A stretch of DNA of 64,000 nucleotides from JAWKJY01 sp041393535 (GCA_041393535.1 JAWKJY010000007.1:124001-188000), one strand, 5' to 3'. Positions 25,256 to 34,712 are shown, numbered from the stretch's first letter. Program-made: numbers and translations. The notes: generated by a model from the letters alone, not told the origin.

Positions 25256-25654
25256 ATGCGGCAGATCGCGATCCAGACGAGCCGGCGCACCGAGGTCGTG
25301 AACGTGACCGACGAGGTGCTCGAGGCGTGCGGCGACCTCGGCGACGCCGCGGCCGTCGTCGTCTACGTCCCGCACACGTCGGCGGGCGTCGTGATCCAGG
25401 AGCACGCCGACCCGCTCGTCGCGCGTGACCTCGAGATGGCGTTCGAGCGGATCGTCGACGACGCGTGGCCCTACCAGCACATCGAGGAGGGCGAGGTCAA
25501 CCCGTGGTCGCACGTGCGCTCCGCGATCACCGCGTCCTCGGTCACCATCCCGGTCGACGGCGGCAAGCTCGCGCTCGGCACCTGGCAGGGCGTCTTCTTC
25601 TGCGAGTTCGACGGGCCCCGCGCCCGCAAGCTGTACGTCCAGCCCCTGCGCTAG
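25256..25654 (+). CDS. yjbQ: YjbQ/UPF0047 family protein
   Basis: A 132-residue single-domain protein with the family hallmarks VVYVPHTSAGVVIQEHADP and NPWSHVRSAITASSVTIPV, then LGTWQGVFFCEFDGPRARKL. YjbQ proteins form trimers and have been linked to secondary thiamine-phosphate synthase activity; the physiological role is unsettled. A likely leaderless mRNA starts at or near the ATG. Confidence 0.92.
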   Translation: MRQIAIQTSRRTEVVNVTDEVLEACGDLGDAAAVVVYVPHTSAGVVIQEHADPLVARDLEMAFERIVDDAWPYQHIEEGEVNPWSHVRSAITASSVTIPVDGGKLALGTWQGVFFCEFDGPRARKLYVQPLR

Positions 25655-25972
25655 CCGTCCAGCGACACGCCTCGCCGCCGGCGGCGGTGGCACGCTGGTC
25701 GGCGGCCGTGCGCCGACGGTCGGGGCGCTCCGGCCGGGGATGGACCGGCACGCTTCCGGCACGGTCCCGTTCCCGTCCCGCACGACCATCCGCGGTAGGC
25801 TCGAGGCGGGGAGGAGGAGCGGCGGCCCCCTGATCGCCGAAGGGGACATGGCCGATCGGGCCGTGTCCGGAAGGGCCAGGCATCTCCCGGCCGCCGGCCG
25901 GCGCCGGATCGCCCCGGGGCCCGCAGCGCGGTCCCCGCGGGCGGGCCGTCCGGACGCGGCTACGATCCCCGG
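25655..25972. other. intergenic region, no convincing gene
   Basis: 318 bases between yjbQ and rlmD. It holds a 14-bp palindrome CGCCGCCGGCGGCG (25673-25686) shortly after the yjbQ stop, which may act as its terminator, and the rlmD -10 box at the right end. Open frames in it have no protein-like character. Confidence 0.45.
25961..25966 (+). promoter_or_regulatory. -10 box of leaderless rlmD
   Basis: TACGAT ends 6 bases before the GTG start with no Shine-Dalgarno motif. Confidence 0.5.
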
Positions 25973-27337
25973 GTGAGCGCGCCGGTCAGGAAGCAGGAGG
26001 AGCTCGATCTGCGGATCGACTCGCTCGCGTATGGCGGCAACGGCGTCGCGCGGCTCGACGGCTTCGTCGTCTTCGTGCGCCGCGGCCTGCCTGGCGATCT
26101 CGTCCGGGCCCGGGTGACCAAGGTCAAGAAGGGCTACGCGGAGGCGTTCACGGTCGACGTGCTCGAGCCGGGACCGAACCGCGTCGAGGCGCGTTGCCAG
26201 CACTTCGGCACGTGCGGCGGCTGCCGCTTCCAGGACCTGGCATACGCCGAGCAGGCCGCGCAGAAGGCCGAGCAGGTGCGCGACGCGCTCGTCCGCCTCG
26301 GCGGCATCGAGGATCCCGTGATCGAGCCGATCGTCGAGGCACTCGACGTGTACGGCTACCGGAACAAGCTCGAGTACTCCTTCGCGCCGGCCGAGGGCGG
26401 CCTCTCGCTCGGCTTCCACCGGGCGGGCCGCTGGGACCAGGTCCTCCAGGTCGAGCGCTGCCACCTCACGAGCGACGCGGGCAACGCCGTCCGCGACGCC
26501 GTCCGCGCGTGGGCGATCGAGCACGGCGTCCCCGCCTACGACCAGCGCGCGAACGAGGGCTACCTGCGCCACCTGGTCGTCCGGGAGGGGACGAACACCG
26601 GCCAGCTGATGGTCGTCCTCGTCACCGCGCCGGGCGACATCCCCGCCCTCGGGCCGCTGCTCGAGGCGATCCGCACCGTGCCGGCCGTCCGCTCGATCCA
26701 CTGGGCCGTGAACGACCGGCCGGCCGAGGTGACGAACCTCCCGACCCAGCTCCTCTGGGGCGAGTCCGCGATCGAGGAGGAGGTGCTCGGGATGCGCTTC
26801 CGCGTCCGCCCGAACGCCTTCCTGCAGACGAACACGCGCATGGCCGAGAAGCTCTACGGGCTGGTGCGCGAGTACGCCGGTCTGACCGGGAACGAGACCG
26901 TCTACGACCTGTACTCGGGGATCGGGACGATCGGCCTCGTCCTCGCGCCGGACGCGCTCACGGTCTGGGGGATCGAGGTGAGCGAGGAGGCGGTCGCGTG
27001 CGCGATCGAGAACGCCGACCTCAACCGCATCCCGAACACGGCCTTCTTCGCGGGGGACGTCGGCGCGGCGGTCGAGGAGCTCGTGCCGCGCTCCGGGCCG
27101 CCGGACGTCGTCGTCGTCGATCCGCCGCGGGCCGGGCTGCCGCCGAAGGCGCTGCGGAAGGTGGCGGAGCTCGAGGCGCCGCGGCTCGTCTACGTCTCGT
27201 GCAACCCGACCACGCTCGCCGGCAACGCGCGCGAGCTCGTCGAGCAGCTCGGCTACCGGCTCGTCCGCGTCCGCCCGGTCGACATGTTCCCGCACACGCC
27301 CCACATCGAGGCCGTGTCGGTGTTCGAGCGCGCGTAG
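25973..27337 (+). CDS. rlmD: 23S rRNA (uracil-5)-methyltransferase, RlmD/RumA type
   Basis: A 454-residue class I SAM methyltransferase. It has an N-terminal TRAM RNA-binding domain (about 8-66), the iron-sulfur cysteines CQHFGTCGGCRF plus a downstream ERCHL, SAM motif VYDLYSGIGTIGLVLA, DPPRAGL, and the catalytic Cys in YVSCNPTTLAGNARELV. It methylates uridine C5 in 23S rRNA (or tRNA, as in TrmA-like paralogues; exact position not deducible). GTG start supported by the -10 box at leaderless spacing. Confidence 0.92.
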   Translation: MSAPVRKQEELDLRIDSLAYGGNGVARLDGFVVFVRRGLPGDLVRARVTKVKKGYAEAFTVDVLEPGPNRVEARCQHFGTCGGCRFQDLAYAEQAAQKAEQVRDALVRLGGIEDPVIEPIVEALDVYGYRNKLEYSFAPAEGGLSLGFHRAGRWDQVLQVERCHLTSDAGNAVRDAVRAWAIEHGVPAYDQRANEGYLRHLVVREGTNTGQLMVVLVTAPGDIPALGPLLEAIRTVPAVRSIHWAVNDRPAEVTNLPTQLLWGESAIEEEVLGMRFRVRPNAFLQTNTRMAEKLYGLVREYAGLTGNETVYDLYSGIGTIGLVLAPDALTVWGIEVSEEAVACAIENADLNRIPNTAFFAGDVGAAVEELVPRSGPPDVVVVDPPRAGLPPKALRKVAELEAPRLVYVSCNPTTLAGNARELVEQLGYRLVRVRPVDMFPHTPHIEAVSVFERA

Positions 27338-27355
27338 CGGCCGCCCGGGTCTGCG

Positions 27356-29838
27356 TCAGGCGAGCGCGCGCTCGCGCCCGCCGTCGATGGCGCACTCGAC
27401 CGCGTCGAGCAGGTCGGCGCGGCTGAACGGCTTGTGCAGGAGCGACGCGTCGTCGTCGAGCACGCCGTGGCGCCCGAGCAGGTCGTCCGTCCAGCCGGAC
27501 ATGAAGAGGACCGGGAGCTCGGGCCGGTCCGCGCGGAGGCTGCGCGCGAGCGCGGGCCCGTTGACGCCGGGCATGATCACGTCGGTCAGCAGGAGGTCGA
27601 CCCGTCCGCGCGCGGCCTCGGCGACCGCGAGGCCCTCCTCGCCGTTCGCCGCCTCGAGCACGCGGTAGCCGGCGTGCTCGAGCAGCTGCCGCGTCAGCTC
27701 GCGGACGAGCGGCTCGTCCTCGACGAGCAGGAGCGTCCCCCGTGACCGGCCGAGCGCCGAGGCGTGCCCCTCCCGGGCCTCGACGGGCTCGTCGAGCGCC
27801 GGCAGGTAGACGCGGAGCGCCGTGACCTCGCCGTCGATCGCCTCGATCGCGAGGTCGCCGCCGCTCTGGCGGACGCTGCCGTAGGCGGCCGCGAGGGCGA
27901 GCCGCGCGGTCGTGGCGCGATCGCCGCCCGTGAACGGGTCGAACGCGGCCGAGCGGGCCGCGTCGTCGCCTTCGCCGCCGGTCTCCAGCACGGAGAGGAC
28001 GACGTAGGAGCCGGGCGCGACCTCGATCCCGGTCACCGCCGGGTCGGGGATCTCCAGCCGCGCCACCTCGATCGCGACGCTTCCCCCGGCCGCGACGGTC
28101 TCGCCCGCGTGCGCGGCGAGGTCGAGCACGACGTGCTCGAGGACCGCCGGGTCGGCGCTCGCGACGGTGCTCGTGCCGGGGATGTCGAGGACGAGCCCGC
28201 CGGCCGCGCCGATCGTCTCCTCGAGCACCGGACGGAGCCGCAGGACGACGTCGCCCACGTCGACCACGCGCGGCTGGACGACCTGGCGGCGGCCGAACGC
28301 GAGCAGGCGCCGCGTCAGCGCGGCCGCGCGCTCGCCGGCGGCGCGGATCCGCTCGAGGTCGCGGTGGAGCGGCTCGTCCGGGTCGAGACGGCCCAGCGCG
28401 AGCTCGGTGAAGCCGTTGATCCCGGTCAGCAGGTTGTTGAAGTCGTGCGCGATGCCGCCGGCGATCCGGCCCACGGTCTCGAGGCGCTGGGCCTCGCGCA
28501 GCCGCTCCTCGAGCGCCCGCCGCTCGGTGACGTCGTTGATCACCGCGGTCGTGTAGCGCCGCCCCTCCGCCTCGAACGCGCTGATCCCGACCTCGACCGG
28601 CACCTCGCTCCCGTCGCGTCGGAGCGCCCGCAGCTCGAGGCCGTCGCCCATGCTGCGCGTCCGGCCGTCCCGCGCGTAGGCGGCGCGGTGGGCGCGGTGC
28701 ACGCGTCGGAGCGTCTGCGGCAGCAGGCGCTCGACCGGCTCGCCGAGCAGCTCCTCGCGCCGCCAGCCGACCATCGCCTCGAGCGCGCCGTTGGCGAAGA
28801 CGATCCGCCCCTCGTGGTCGCAGACGAGGATCCCGAGCGGCACGGCCTCGACGAGGCTGCGCAGGCGGGCGTCGCTGCCCTCGAGCGCGGTGCGCGCGCG
28901 GGCGTGCGCCCGGCGGACGCCGAGGGCGCGGACGACGAAGGCCACGACGCCCGCGATCGCGAGCTGGCCGACGACCGCGTCCTCGGCCTGCGTCGCGACC
29001 GCGACGAGCACGACCGTGGCCGCCGCGGGGAGCGCCGCGCGGGGCGCGCTCTCGCGGTCGACCCGGTCCGGCCACGGGACCCCGGCGGGATCGACGGCGC
29101 GGCGCGCCGCGGCGACCGCGAGCAGGGCGAGCGCGAGGGCGCGCAGGAGCGGCGCCGCCCCGAGCGGCTCGTCACCGTGCAGCGCGTTCGCGGCGGCGAA
29201 CGCGCCGGCGGCGGCGAGGAAGCTCGAGGACGCCATCAGCGTCGAGTTCAGGCAGGGCCGGCCGCCCAGGACGACCACCTGGAACGCGACGACGGCGAGC
29301 GCCGCGAACAGCGCGGGGAAGACGTACGCGAGGGCGGGCGCCAGGGGGCCGTCGCCCTCGGGGCTCGCCGCGACCCGCGTGACGGCGACCGCGAGCACGA
29401 CCGCGGGGCCGCGTCCAGCGCCAGGAGCCGCCACGAGATCGAGCCGGGGCGCGAGAGGGCGACGCCGCCGCCGAGCATCAGCACGGCGAACGCACACCAG
29501 AGCAGCGCGGCGGGCTCCGGTGTCCCCGGCAGCGCCGCGTCGAGCAGCGCCGCGGCGAGCACGGCGGCGGAGGCGCCGCCCCAGAGCAGCCAGACGAGCC
29601 GACGCCGGGCGACGAGCTGGAGCGCGGCCGCGGCCGCCGAGGCGACGCCGGCCGCGGCGGCGAGCGCCAGCCCGGCTGCGCCGGTCCAGCGGGCCGCGTC
29701 GCCCGGGAGGGCGGTCGCGGCGGCCGTCGCCGCGACCGAGGCCGTGAGGCAGACGGCCAGGGGGAGGAGGGATCGTCGTATGTGAACCACTGCCCTGGTC
29801 CTGCCCCGAGCATCGCGGAGCGGCCGGGGCGGCGCCAT
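27356..29838 (-). CDS. hybrid sensor histidine kinase with receiver domain and degenerate ATPase; frame break near 29406
   Basis: The N-terminal about 300 residues form eight or so membrane spans. A PAS domain follows (LRSLVEAVPLGILVCDHEGR ... GISAFEAEGRRYTTAVINDV), then a HisKA domain with intact H-box GRIAGGIAHDFNNLLTGING, a HATPase-like region, and a C-terminal receiver with LLLVEDEPLVREL, phospho-acceptor LLTDVIMPGVNG and LLHKPF. The HATPase region lacks standard motifs (N box reads LDLAAHAGETV, G1 reads ETGGEGDD, G2 reads ARLALAAAYG). Two frames join as RLLALDAAPAVVLAVAVTRV if a C is restored. The ATG at 29838 is uncertain; GTG 29790 is an alternative. Confidence 0.8.
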
Positions 29839-29890
29839 GCTCGTTCCGCGTGCCACCGCGCTCACCTGCCCGGGTGCGGCGGCATCCCCG

Positions 29891-30650
29891 CTATGGACGT
29901 CGGTGCGCGGCCAGCCGGGCCCGTGCGCCGCGCCACAGGAGGTCGGCGTTCGCGAGCACGAACCCGGCCGACAGGAGCAGCAGGAGCCGCCCAGCCCTGG
30001 ATGGCGCCGTCGGACGCCTGGACGATCGCCATCGTCCCACCGAACGAGGCGACCATCAGCGCCCAGGAGAGGCGCGTGCGCAGCCCGAAGCGGGCGGTGG
30101 CGGCGAGGAAGAGCGACAGGAAGAGCACGTCGGCAGCCCGAGCTGCGCGGCGCCGTCCCCGCCCGGCACCGGGAACGACACGCTCAGGTGGTCGAACACC
30201 TCCGGCCGGTCCTCGATGATCACCTTCGTCGGCCCGCGCTGCACCGAGACGATGTCGATCGGGACGATCAGGAGCGCGACGAGGACGACCCAGCTGACGT
30301 GCTCGAAGAAGCGCAGGACGAAGAAGCCGAGCCCCGCGACCGCGGCGAGCTTGAGGAACGTCGCAGGCGTGCCGAGGTCGGCGAGGTCGACGACGACGGC
30401 GCCGGCGACCAGCGCGAGCACCCCGACCGGCAGCAGCCGGTGGTCGCGCAGGGGGAGGGCCAGGAGCACGAGCCCGAACATCATCGGCGCGACGACCGCG
30501 CCGACGAAGGCGACGTCCCACCAGCGGCTGCCGAAGCCCGGCAGGTGAGGGGTAGATCGCGTAGTAGACGGTCGCGACGGCGAGGAGCGCGAGGAACGCC
30601 CGCACGCGGGCCGGGTCGGCGGGGCGGGGGAGGGTCGAGGGCAGGCGCAT
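29891..30650 (-). CDS. presenilin/signal-peptide-peptidase-like intramembrane aspartyl protease candidate; three frame breaks
   Basis: Joining three frames (breaks near 30548, 30134 and 29989) yields a protein of about 252 residues with about eight membrane spans. The first catalytic Asp would be Asp132 in VALLIVPIDIVSVQRGPTKV, matching the YD-x-(I/V)SV layout of TM6 in archaeal presenilin homologues. The second would be Asp174 in AAQLGLADVLFLSLFLAATA, matching LGLGD in TM7. A C-terminal GWALLLLLSAGFVLANADLL stands where the PAL motif lies. GLAD instead of GLGD and loss of the PAL proline make it divergent. The GxGD family cleaves transmembrane helices. It sits between the UDG-like and histidine kinase genes. 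Confidence 0.5.
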
Positions 30651-30687
30651 CGGCAGGGGCGGGCGTCGCGCGCCCGGGGGGGGCCGC

Positions 30688-31272
30688 CTAGTACGGCGGC
30701 AGCTCGGACCACCACGGCCCGAGCGCCTTGAACGCCTCCCAGAAGGCGCGCTTCGCGTCGGCCTCGTCGAGCGAGGCGTCGATGTCGGGCGTCACGAGCG
30801 CCTCGACCGTCGGCGTGAACCGCTGCAGCTCGCCCATGACCTCCCCGAGCTCGTGCGCGAGCGGGAAGCGCATCGCGTTCAGGAACGCCCGCGCCTCGTC
30901 GCCCATGACGACGACGACCTTCGGCTGGACGATGTGGAGCTCGCGGGCCAGCCAGCCGTGCGCTCCGGCGTCGGGCTCGCCCGGGTACTTGACGCAGTTC
31001 GTCCCGTAGATCGCCATCGGGTCGATCCCGAGCCGCTGGACGGACTTCAGGACCGCCTGGCCCGCCCGGCCGAAGAAGGCGACGCCCTCCTGGAGCTCGG
31101 CCGTCTGCGGCGCGTGCTTGAGCAGGAAGACGTCGGCGAGCGCGTGGCCGGAGCCGAGCACGTACGGCGTGCCCGAGCCGGCCGCGTGGCCGATCGCGGC
31201 CGCGAGCTCGTTCGTCTCCCGGATCGCCTTCCGGAGGTACCGCTCGGAGATGTCGTCCGCGCCCACGCCCAC
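30688..31272 (-). CDS. uracil-DNA glycosylase superfamily protein, divergent
   Basis: A 194-residue UDG-fold protein. The central region GVAFFGRAGQAVLKSVQRLG and MAIYGTNCVKYPGEPDAGAH matches family 4/5 UDGs (FVGRAG...TNVVKCRP). Motif 1, normally GEGPG-DED, reads GSGHALADVFLLK, and the C-terminal HPS/A motif reads VTPDIDASLDE. The four iron-sulfur cysteines are absent. Activity as a glycosylase is therefore doubtful; a DNA-binding or altered-specificity role is possible. GTG start. Confidence 0.65.
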   Translation of the reverse strand: MGVGADDISERYLRKAIRETNELAAAIGHAAGSGTPYVLGSGHALADVFLLKHAPQTAELQEGVAFFGRAGQAVLKSVQRLGIDPMAIYGTNCVKYPGEPDAGAHGWLARELHIVQPKVVVVMGDEARAFLNAMRFPLAHELGEVMGELQRFTPTVEALVTPDIDASLDEADAKRAFWEAFKALGPWWSELPPY

Positions 31273-31305
31273 CGTGGCATCAGTTCGGCGGCATCGCCGC
31301 GGCTC

Positions 31306-33054
31306 CTACCGGGCGCGGATCCGCCGGGTGTCCCGGCCCGTCCCGCGGCCCCGCCGCTCGCGCGCCTGCGCCACCCACTTCAGGCCCTGCAGGTAGAGCA
31401 GCGACTTGGGCCGGCGGACGATCTCGGCGCTGCGCAGGCTGATCAGGAACTCCTCGGAGGTCTCGAAGGCGCGCATCCGGACGATGCCCGTGCCGACGCC
31501 GGGGAGCACGTGCGCGTCGGAGCCCGCGCCCATCAGCAGGTTGTACTTCCGCGCGAAGCGCAGCGCCTCGTCGTTGTAGGCCTCGAACAGGAGGCGCGCG
31601 TTGTAGACCTCGAAGACGTCGATCTCGCCGAGCAGCCGGTGCAGGGTCTCCGGCCGCGGGATCGCGTGCAGGCGGTCGAACGGGTGCGGCACGTACACGA
31701 GCCCGCCCTGGTCGCGGATCGCCGCGATCGTCTCCTCCATCGACATGCCGCGCGGGATCTGCTCCTGGATGAACAGGCCGATCACCTCGCCGCGGTCGGT
31801 CTTGACCTCCTCGCCCGGGATGACGATCAGGTCGCGCCCGGCTGCGAGCCGCACGGCCTCCTGGGCCCCGGCGAAGACGTTGTGGTCGGTGACCGCGATC
31901 GCGCCGAGGCCGATCGCCTCCGCGTGGTCGAGCAGGTCGGCGACGGGCGTGGAGCAGTCGTGCGAGTGCTCGGTGTGCATGTGCAGGTCGGCGAGGATCC
32001 ACGGCCGGTCCGCGAGCGGGTCGACCGGCCCTCGCGGGCGCCGCCGCCCCTGGAGCGAGCGGTAGAGCGCGTCGAGCTCGCGCCCCAGGTCATCCAGGCC
32101 GCCCGCGCCGGCGGGGCCGGAGGCGGGAAGGCGGCCCTCCGCCGCCGCCGTGACCGCGTCCGCCGCGGCCTCGGCCGTCGCCGCGACGACGACCGGGACG
32201 CCGGCCGCGGCCGCCTCGGCCCGCAGCCGCTCCCAGCCGTCGGGCGCGGCGACGAGCGCGGCCGCGCCGGCGAGCGACGCGGTGCGGCCCCGGCCATCGA
32301 GGGCGGTGAGGACGCGGACGCGCTCGCGCACGGCGCTCGGCACGTACGGCCGGCCGGTACGGGGCCGCGTGCGCAGGACGTCGATCCGCCAGTCGGGCTG
32401 CGCGGCGAGGGCCTTGAGCGCCGCCCGGACGGTCGCGCGCTCGTCGGCGCTCCACTCGACGACGATGCGCTGCTCCGCGGGGGCCGGCCCCGCCCCGACG
32501 GACGCGACGCCGAGCGGGAGCACGCGGTACTCGCCGGGGAAGCGCGCCCGCGCCGCCTCCGCGACCGCCTGGCTCGTGGCGGTCAGCGCGTCGAGGCGCG
32601 CGAGCAGGCGCTCGCGCTGCTTCTTCGCCGGCGGGTGCGTCAGCCGCTCGGCCGAGTGGAAGGTCGCCACGGCGAGCGCGTCCGCGTCCCGCAGCGCGAG
32701 GTAGGAGAGGCTGGGCACGCCCGGCTCGTGCGCGTGGACGACGTCGAAGCCGCCGGCGGAGAGCGCGAACTGGAGGTTCGCGCGCATGCCGACCGGGATG
32801 CCGACGCTGCTCCTCCGCGAGACGGGCACCGCGGGCCCGAGCGCGACGAGGCCCTCGAGCGGGCGGCCCTTGCGCTCGAGCAGCCGCAGCGCGCGCCGGC
32901 CGGCGGCGAGCTCGCGGGCGCTGTTCGACGGCGCGAGGATCGCGACGCGGTGCCCGAGGCGGCCGAGCGCCTCGGCGCAGGCGGCGACGTGCTCGTTCAC
33001 CTCGTGCGGCTGCGACCAGGCGAACGGCGTGACGAGGCAGACGCGCAGGCTCAC
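31306..33054 (-). CDS. GT4-type glycosyltransferase fused to PHP phosphoesterase domain
   Basis: A 582-residue two-domain protein. The first about 340 residues are GT-B glycosyltransferase-like: LRVCLVTPFAWSQPHEVNEH, GGFDVVHAHEPGVPSLSYLA, ATFHSAERL, and WERLRAEAAAAGVPVVVAA with a weakened E-x7-E. The C-terminal about 230 residues are a PHP metal-dependent phosphoesterase: DLHMHTEHSHDC, IAVTDHNVFAG, VIPGEEVKT, YVPHPFDRLHAIPR, MGAGSDAHVLPGVG. All the PHP metal-binding His/Asp blocks are visible. The fusion suggests glycosyl transfer coupled to phosphate removal, for example in glycolipid or cyclitol metabolism. A TAGAAT box 6 bases before the GTG suggests a leaderless message. Confidence 0.82.
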   Translation of the reverse strand: MSLRVCLVTPFAWSQPHEVNEHVAACAEALGRLGHRVAILAPSNSARELAAGRRALRLLERKGRPLEGLVALGPAVPVSRRSSVGIPVGMRANLQFALSAGGFDVVHAHEPGVPSLSYLALRDADALAVATFHSAERLTHPPAKKQRERLLARLDALTATSQAVAEAARARFPGEYRVLPLGVASVGAGPAPAEQRIVVEWSADERATVRAALKALAAQPDWRIDVLRTRPRTGRPYVPSAVRERVRVLTALDGRGRTASLAGAAALVAAPDGWERLRAEAAAAGVPVVVAATAEAAADAVTAAAEGRLPASGPAGAGGLDDLGRELDALYRSLQGRRRPRGPVDPLADRPWILADLHMHTEHSHDCSTPVADLLDHAEAIGLGAIAVTDHNVFAGAQEAVRLAAGRDLIVIPGEEVKTDRGEVIGLFIQEQIPRGMSMEETIAAIRDQGGLVYVPHPFDRLHAIPRPETLHRLLGEIDVFEVYNARLLFEAYNDEALRFARKYNLLMGAGSDAHVLPGVGTGIVRMRAFETSEEFLISLRSAEIVRRPKSLLYLQGLKWVAQARERRGRGTGRDTRRIRAR

Positions 33055-33060
33055 GGGACG

Positions 33061-33066
33061 ATTCTA
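33061..33066 (-). promoter_or_regulatory. -10 box of leaderless GT4-PHP gene
   Basis: Minus-strand TAGAAT ends 6 bases before the GTG start. Confidence 0.5.
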
Positions 33067-33093
33067 GGCTCGTCGCCCGGAGGTTCCGCGTCG

Positions 33094-33711
33094 CTACGCC
33101 TCCCGGACGACGGCGTACCACACGCGCTCGCCGACCTCGACCTCGGTCTCCGCGAGGCGCGCGACCCGGCGATAGAGCTCGCGGCGCGCCATCACCTCGC
33201 GCAGGTCGTCCAGCTCGAGGAGCGCCGACATCGCCGACCGGTACACGCGCTCGACCCGCCGCATCGACTTGACGGCGGCGTCGGCGGCCTCGGTGGCGGC
33301 GTCCGTCCGGGCCGGGAGGGCGGCGATCGCGCGCTCGACGTGGCGCATCCCCTCGGCGAGCAGGTCGGCCATCGACGCGACCGCCTCGTCGGGCTCGAAG
33401 CCCATCACCTCCGCCTCGCGGACGGCGTCCTTCGCGCCGTTCAGCACGGTGTCGATCCGGAGCGAGAGCTCGAACAGGTCGAGCGGCTCGAGCGGCGTGG
33501 CGAACGCGGTGACGAGCGCGCGGCGCAGCTCGCGCACCTGGGCGTCGGCCGCGTGCTCGGCGTCCCGGACGACCTGCTGCTGCGACGCGTCGCCGTGGGC
33601 CCAGGCGGCGAACGCGTCGAGCCCCTCGACCGTGATCCGCACCTGCGCGCGCAGCATCCCGAGCACGTCCGGCGCCTCGGGGAGGAACCAGCGGCCCAGG
33701 CGGCGCCTCAC
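33094..33711 (-). CDS. DUF47/PhoU-like phosphate transport accessory protein
   Basis: A 205-residue all-helical protein. PDVLGMLRAQVRITVEGLDA, the acidic metal-binding-type segments ELSLRIDTVLNGAKDAVREA and MRRVERVYRSAMSALLELDD match the DUF47/PhoU-like (Pit accessory protein) family. Its GTG overlaps the pit stop codon (GTGA), so the two are coupled, as in the common pit-DUF47 pair. It probably regulates or assembles the transporter. Confidence 0.85.
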   Translation of the reverse strand: MRRRLGRWFLPEAPDVLGMLRAQVRITVEGLDAFAAWAHGDASQQQVVRDAEHAADAQVRELRRALVTAFATPLEPLDLFELSLRIDTVLNGAKDAVREAEVMGFEPDEAVASMADLLAEGMRHVERAIAALPARTDAATEAADAAVKSMRRVERVYRSAMSALLELDDLREVMARRELYRRVARLAETEVEVGERVWYAVVREA

Positions 33712-34712
33712 GCGGCCGCCCGCCAGAGCAGGAGGGCGAGCGCCCCGAGCGCCGCGCAGGCGGGCACGGTCGTCACCCAGGCGAGGCCCATCGCGCGGAC
33801 GACCGACCAGCGTACGTGGCCCCAGCGGCCGCGCCCGCCGCCGACGCCGACGACCGAGGACGCGACGACCTGGGTGGTCGAAACGGGCGCGCCGATCGCG
33901 GACGCGGCGAGGATCACGGCCGTCGAGCCGGTCTGGCTCGCGAGCCCGTCGACCTGGCGCAGGCGGACGATCCCGCGCCCGATCGTCCGGACGATCCGCC
34001 AGCCGCCGAGCGCCGTCCCGACGGTGAGCGCCGCGCCGCAGGCGAGCTTCGCCCAGAGCGGCACCTCGAGCGCGCCCGTGCGGCCGTCCGCGAGCAGGAC
34101 GGCGGCGATCACGCCCATCGCCTTCTGCGCGTCGTTGGCGCCATGGCTGAGCGACAGCATCGCGGACATCGCCCACTCCGCGCCGCGGATCGGCCCGCGG
34201 ACGTGGCGGGTCGCGCGGCGCAGCGCCCGGGCGAGCAGGCGGGTGAGCAGGAAGCCGAGCGCGACGCCCACGACGGGAGAGACCGCGAGGGCGACGAGCA
34301 CGCCGACGAGGCCCGTCGGCCGCCAGCCGTCGAAGCCGCCCCAGCCGATCGCGCCGCTCCCGGCGTCCGCGAGCGCGGCCCCGACGAGCCCGCCGACGAG
34401 CGCGTGCCCCGAGCTCGACGGCAGCCCGGCGAGCCAGGTCGCGAGGCCCCAGAGGACGGCGCCGGCGAGGCCCGCCCCGATCACGCCGATCGCCGCGCGG
34501 CCGTCGATCGAGACGATCCCGGCGATCGTGGTCGCGACGGCCGTCCCGATCACGAGCGAGCCGAGCAGGTTGAACGCGGCGGAGAGGACGATCGCGTGCC
34601 CGGGGCGCGCGCCGCGCGTCGCGACGAGCGTCGCGATCGCGTTCGCCGCGTCGTGGAAGCCGTTGGTCGCCGCGTAGGCGAGCGCGAGCGCGATCGCGAG
34701 CCAGGCCTCCAT
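33708..34712 (-). CDS. pit: inorganic phosphate transporter, Pit family
   Basis: A 334-residue membrane transporter with the two inverted PHO4 signature motifs GFHDAANAIATLVATRGARP (near residues 18-37) and LSHGANDAQKAMGVIA, and SGHALVGGLVGAA / GAPVSTTQVVASSVVG repeats. It couples uptake of metal-phosphate to protons. The DUF47 accessory gene follows. A strong terminator separates it from the upstream RHH-Ino1 gene, so it has its own promoter. Confidence 0.93.
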   Translation of the reverse strand: MEAWLAIALALAYAATNGFHDAANAIATLVATRGARPGHAIVLSAAFNLLGSLVIGTAVATTIAGIVSIDGRAAIGVIGAGLAGAVLWGLATWLAGLPSSSGHALVGGLVGAALADAGSGAIGWGGFDGWRPTGLVGVLVALAVSPVVGVALGFLLTRLLARALRRATRHVRGPIRGAEWAMSAMLSLSHGANDAQKAMGVIAAVLLADGRTGALEVPLWAKLACGAALTVGTALGGWRIVRTIGRGIVRLRQVDGLASQTGSTAVILAASAIGAPVSTTQVVASSVVGVGGGRGRWGHVRWSVVRAMGLAWVTTVPACAALGALALLLWRAAA

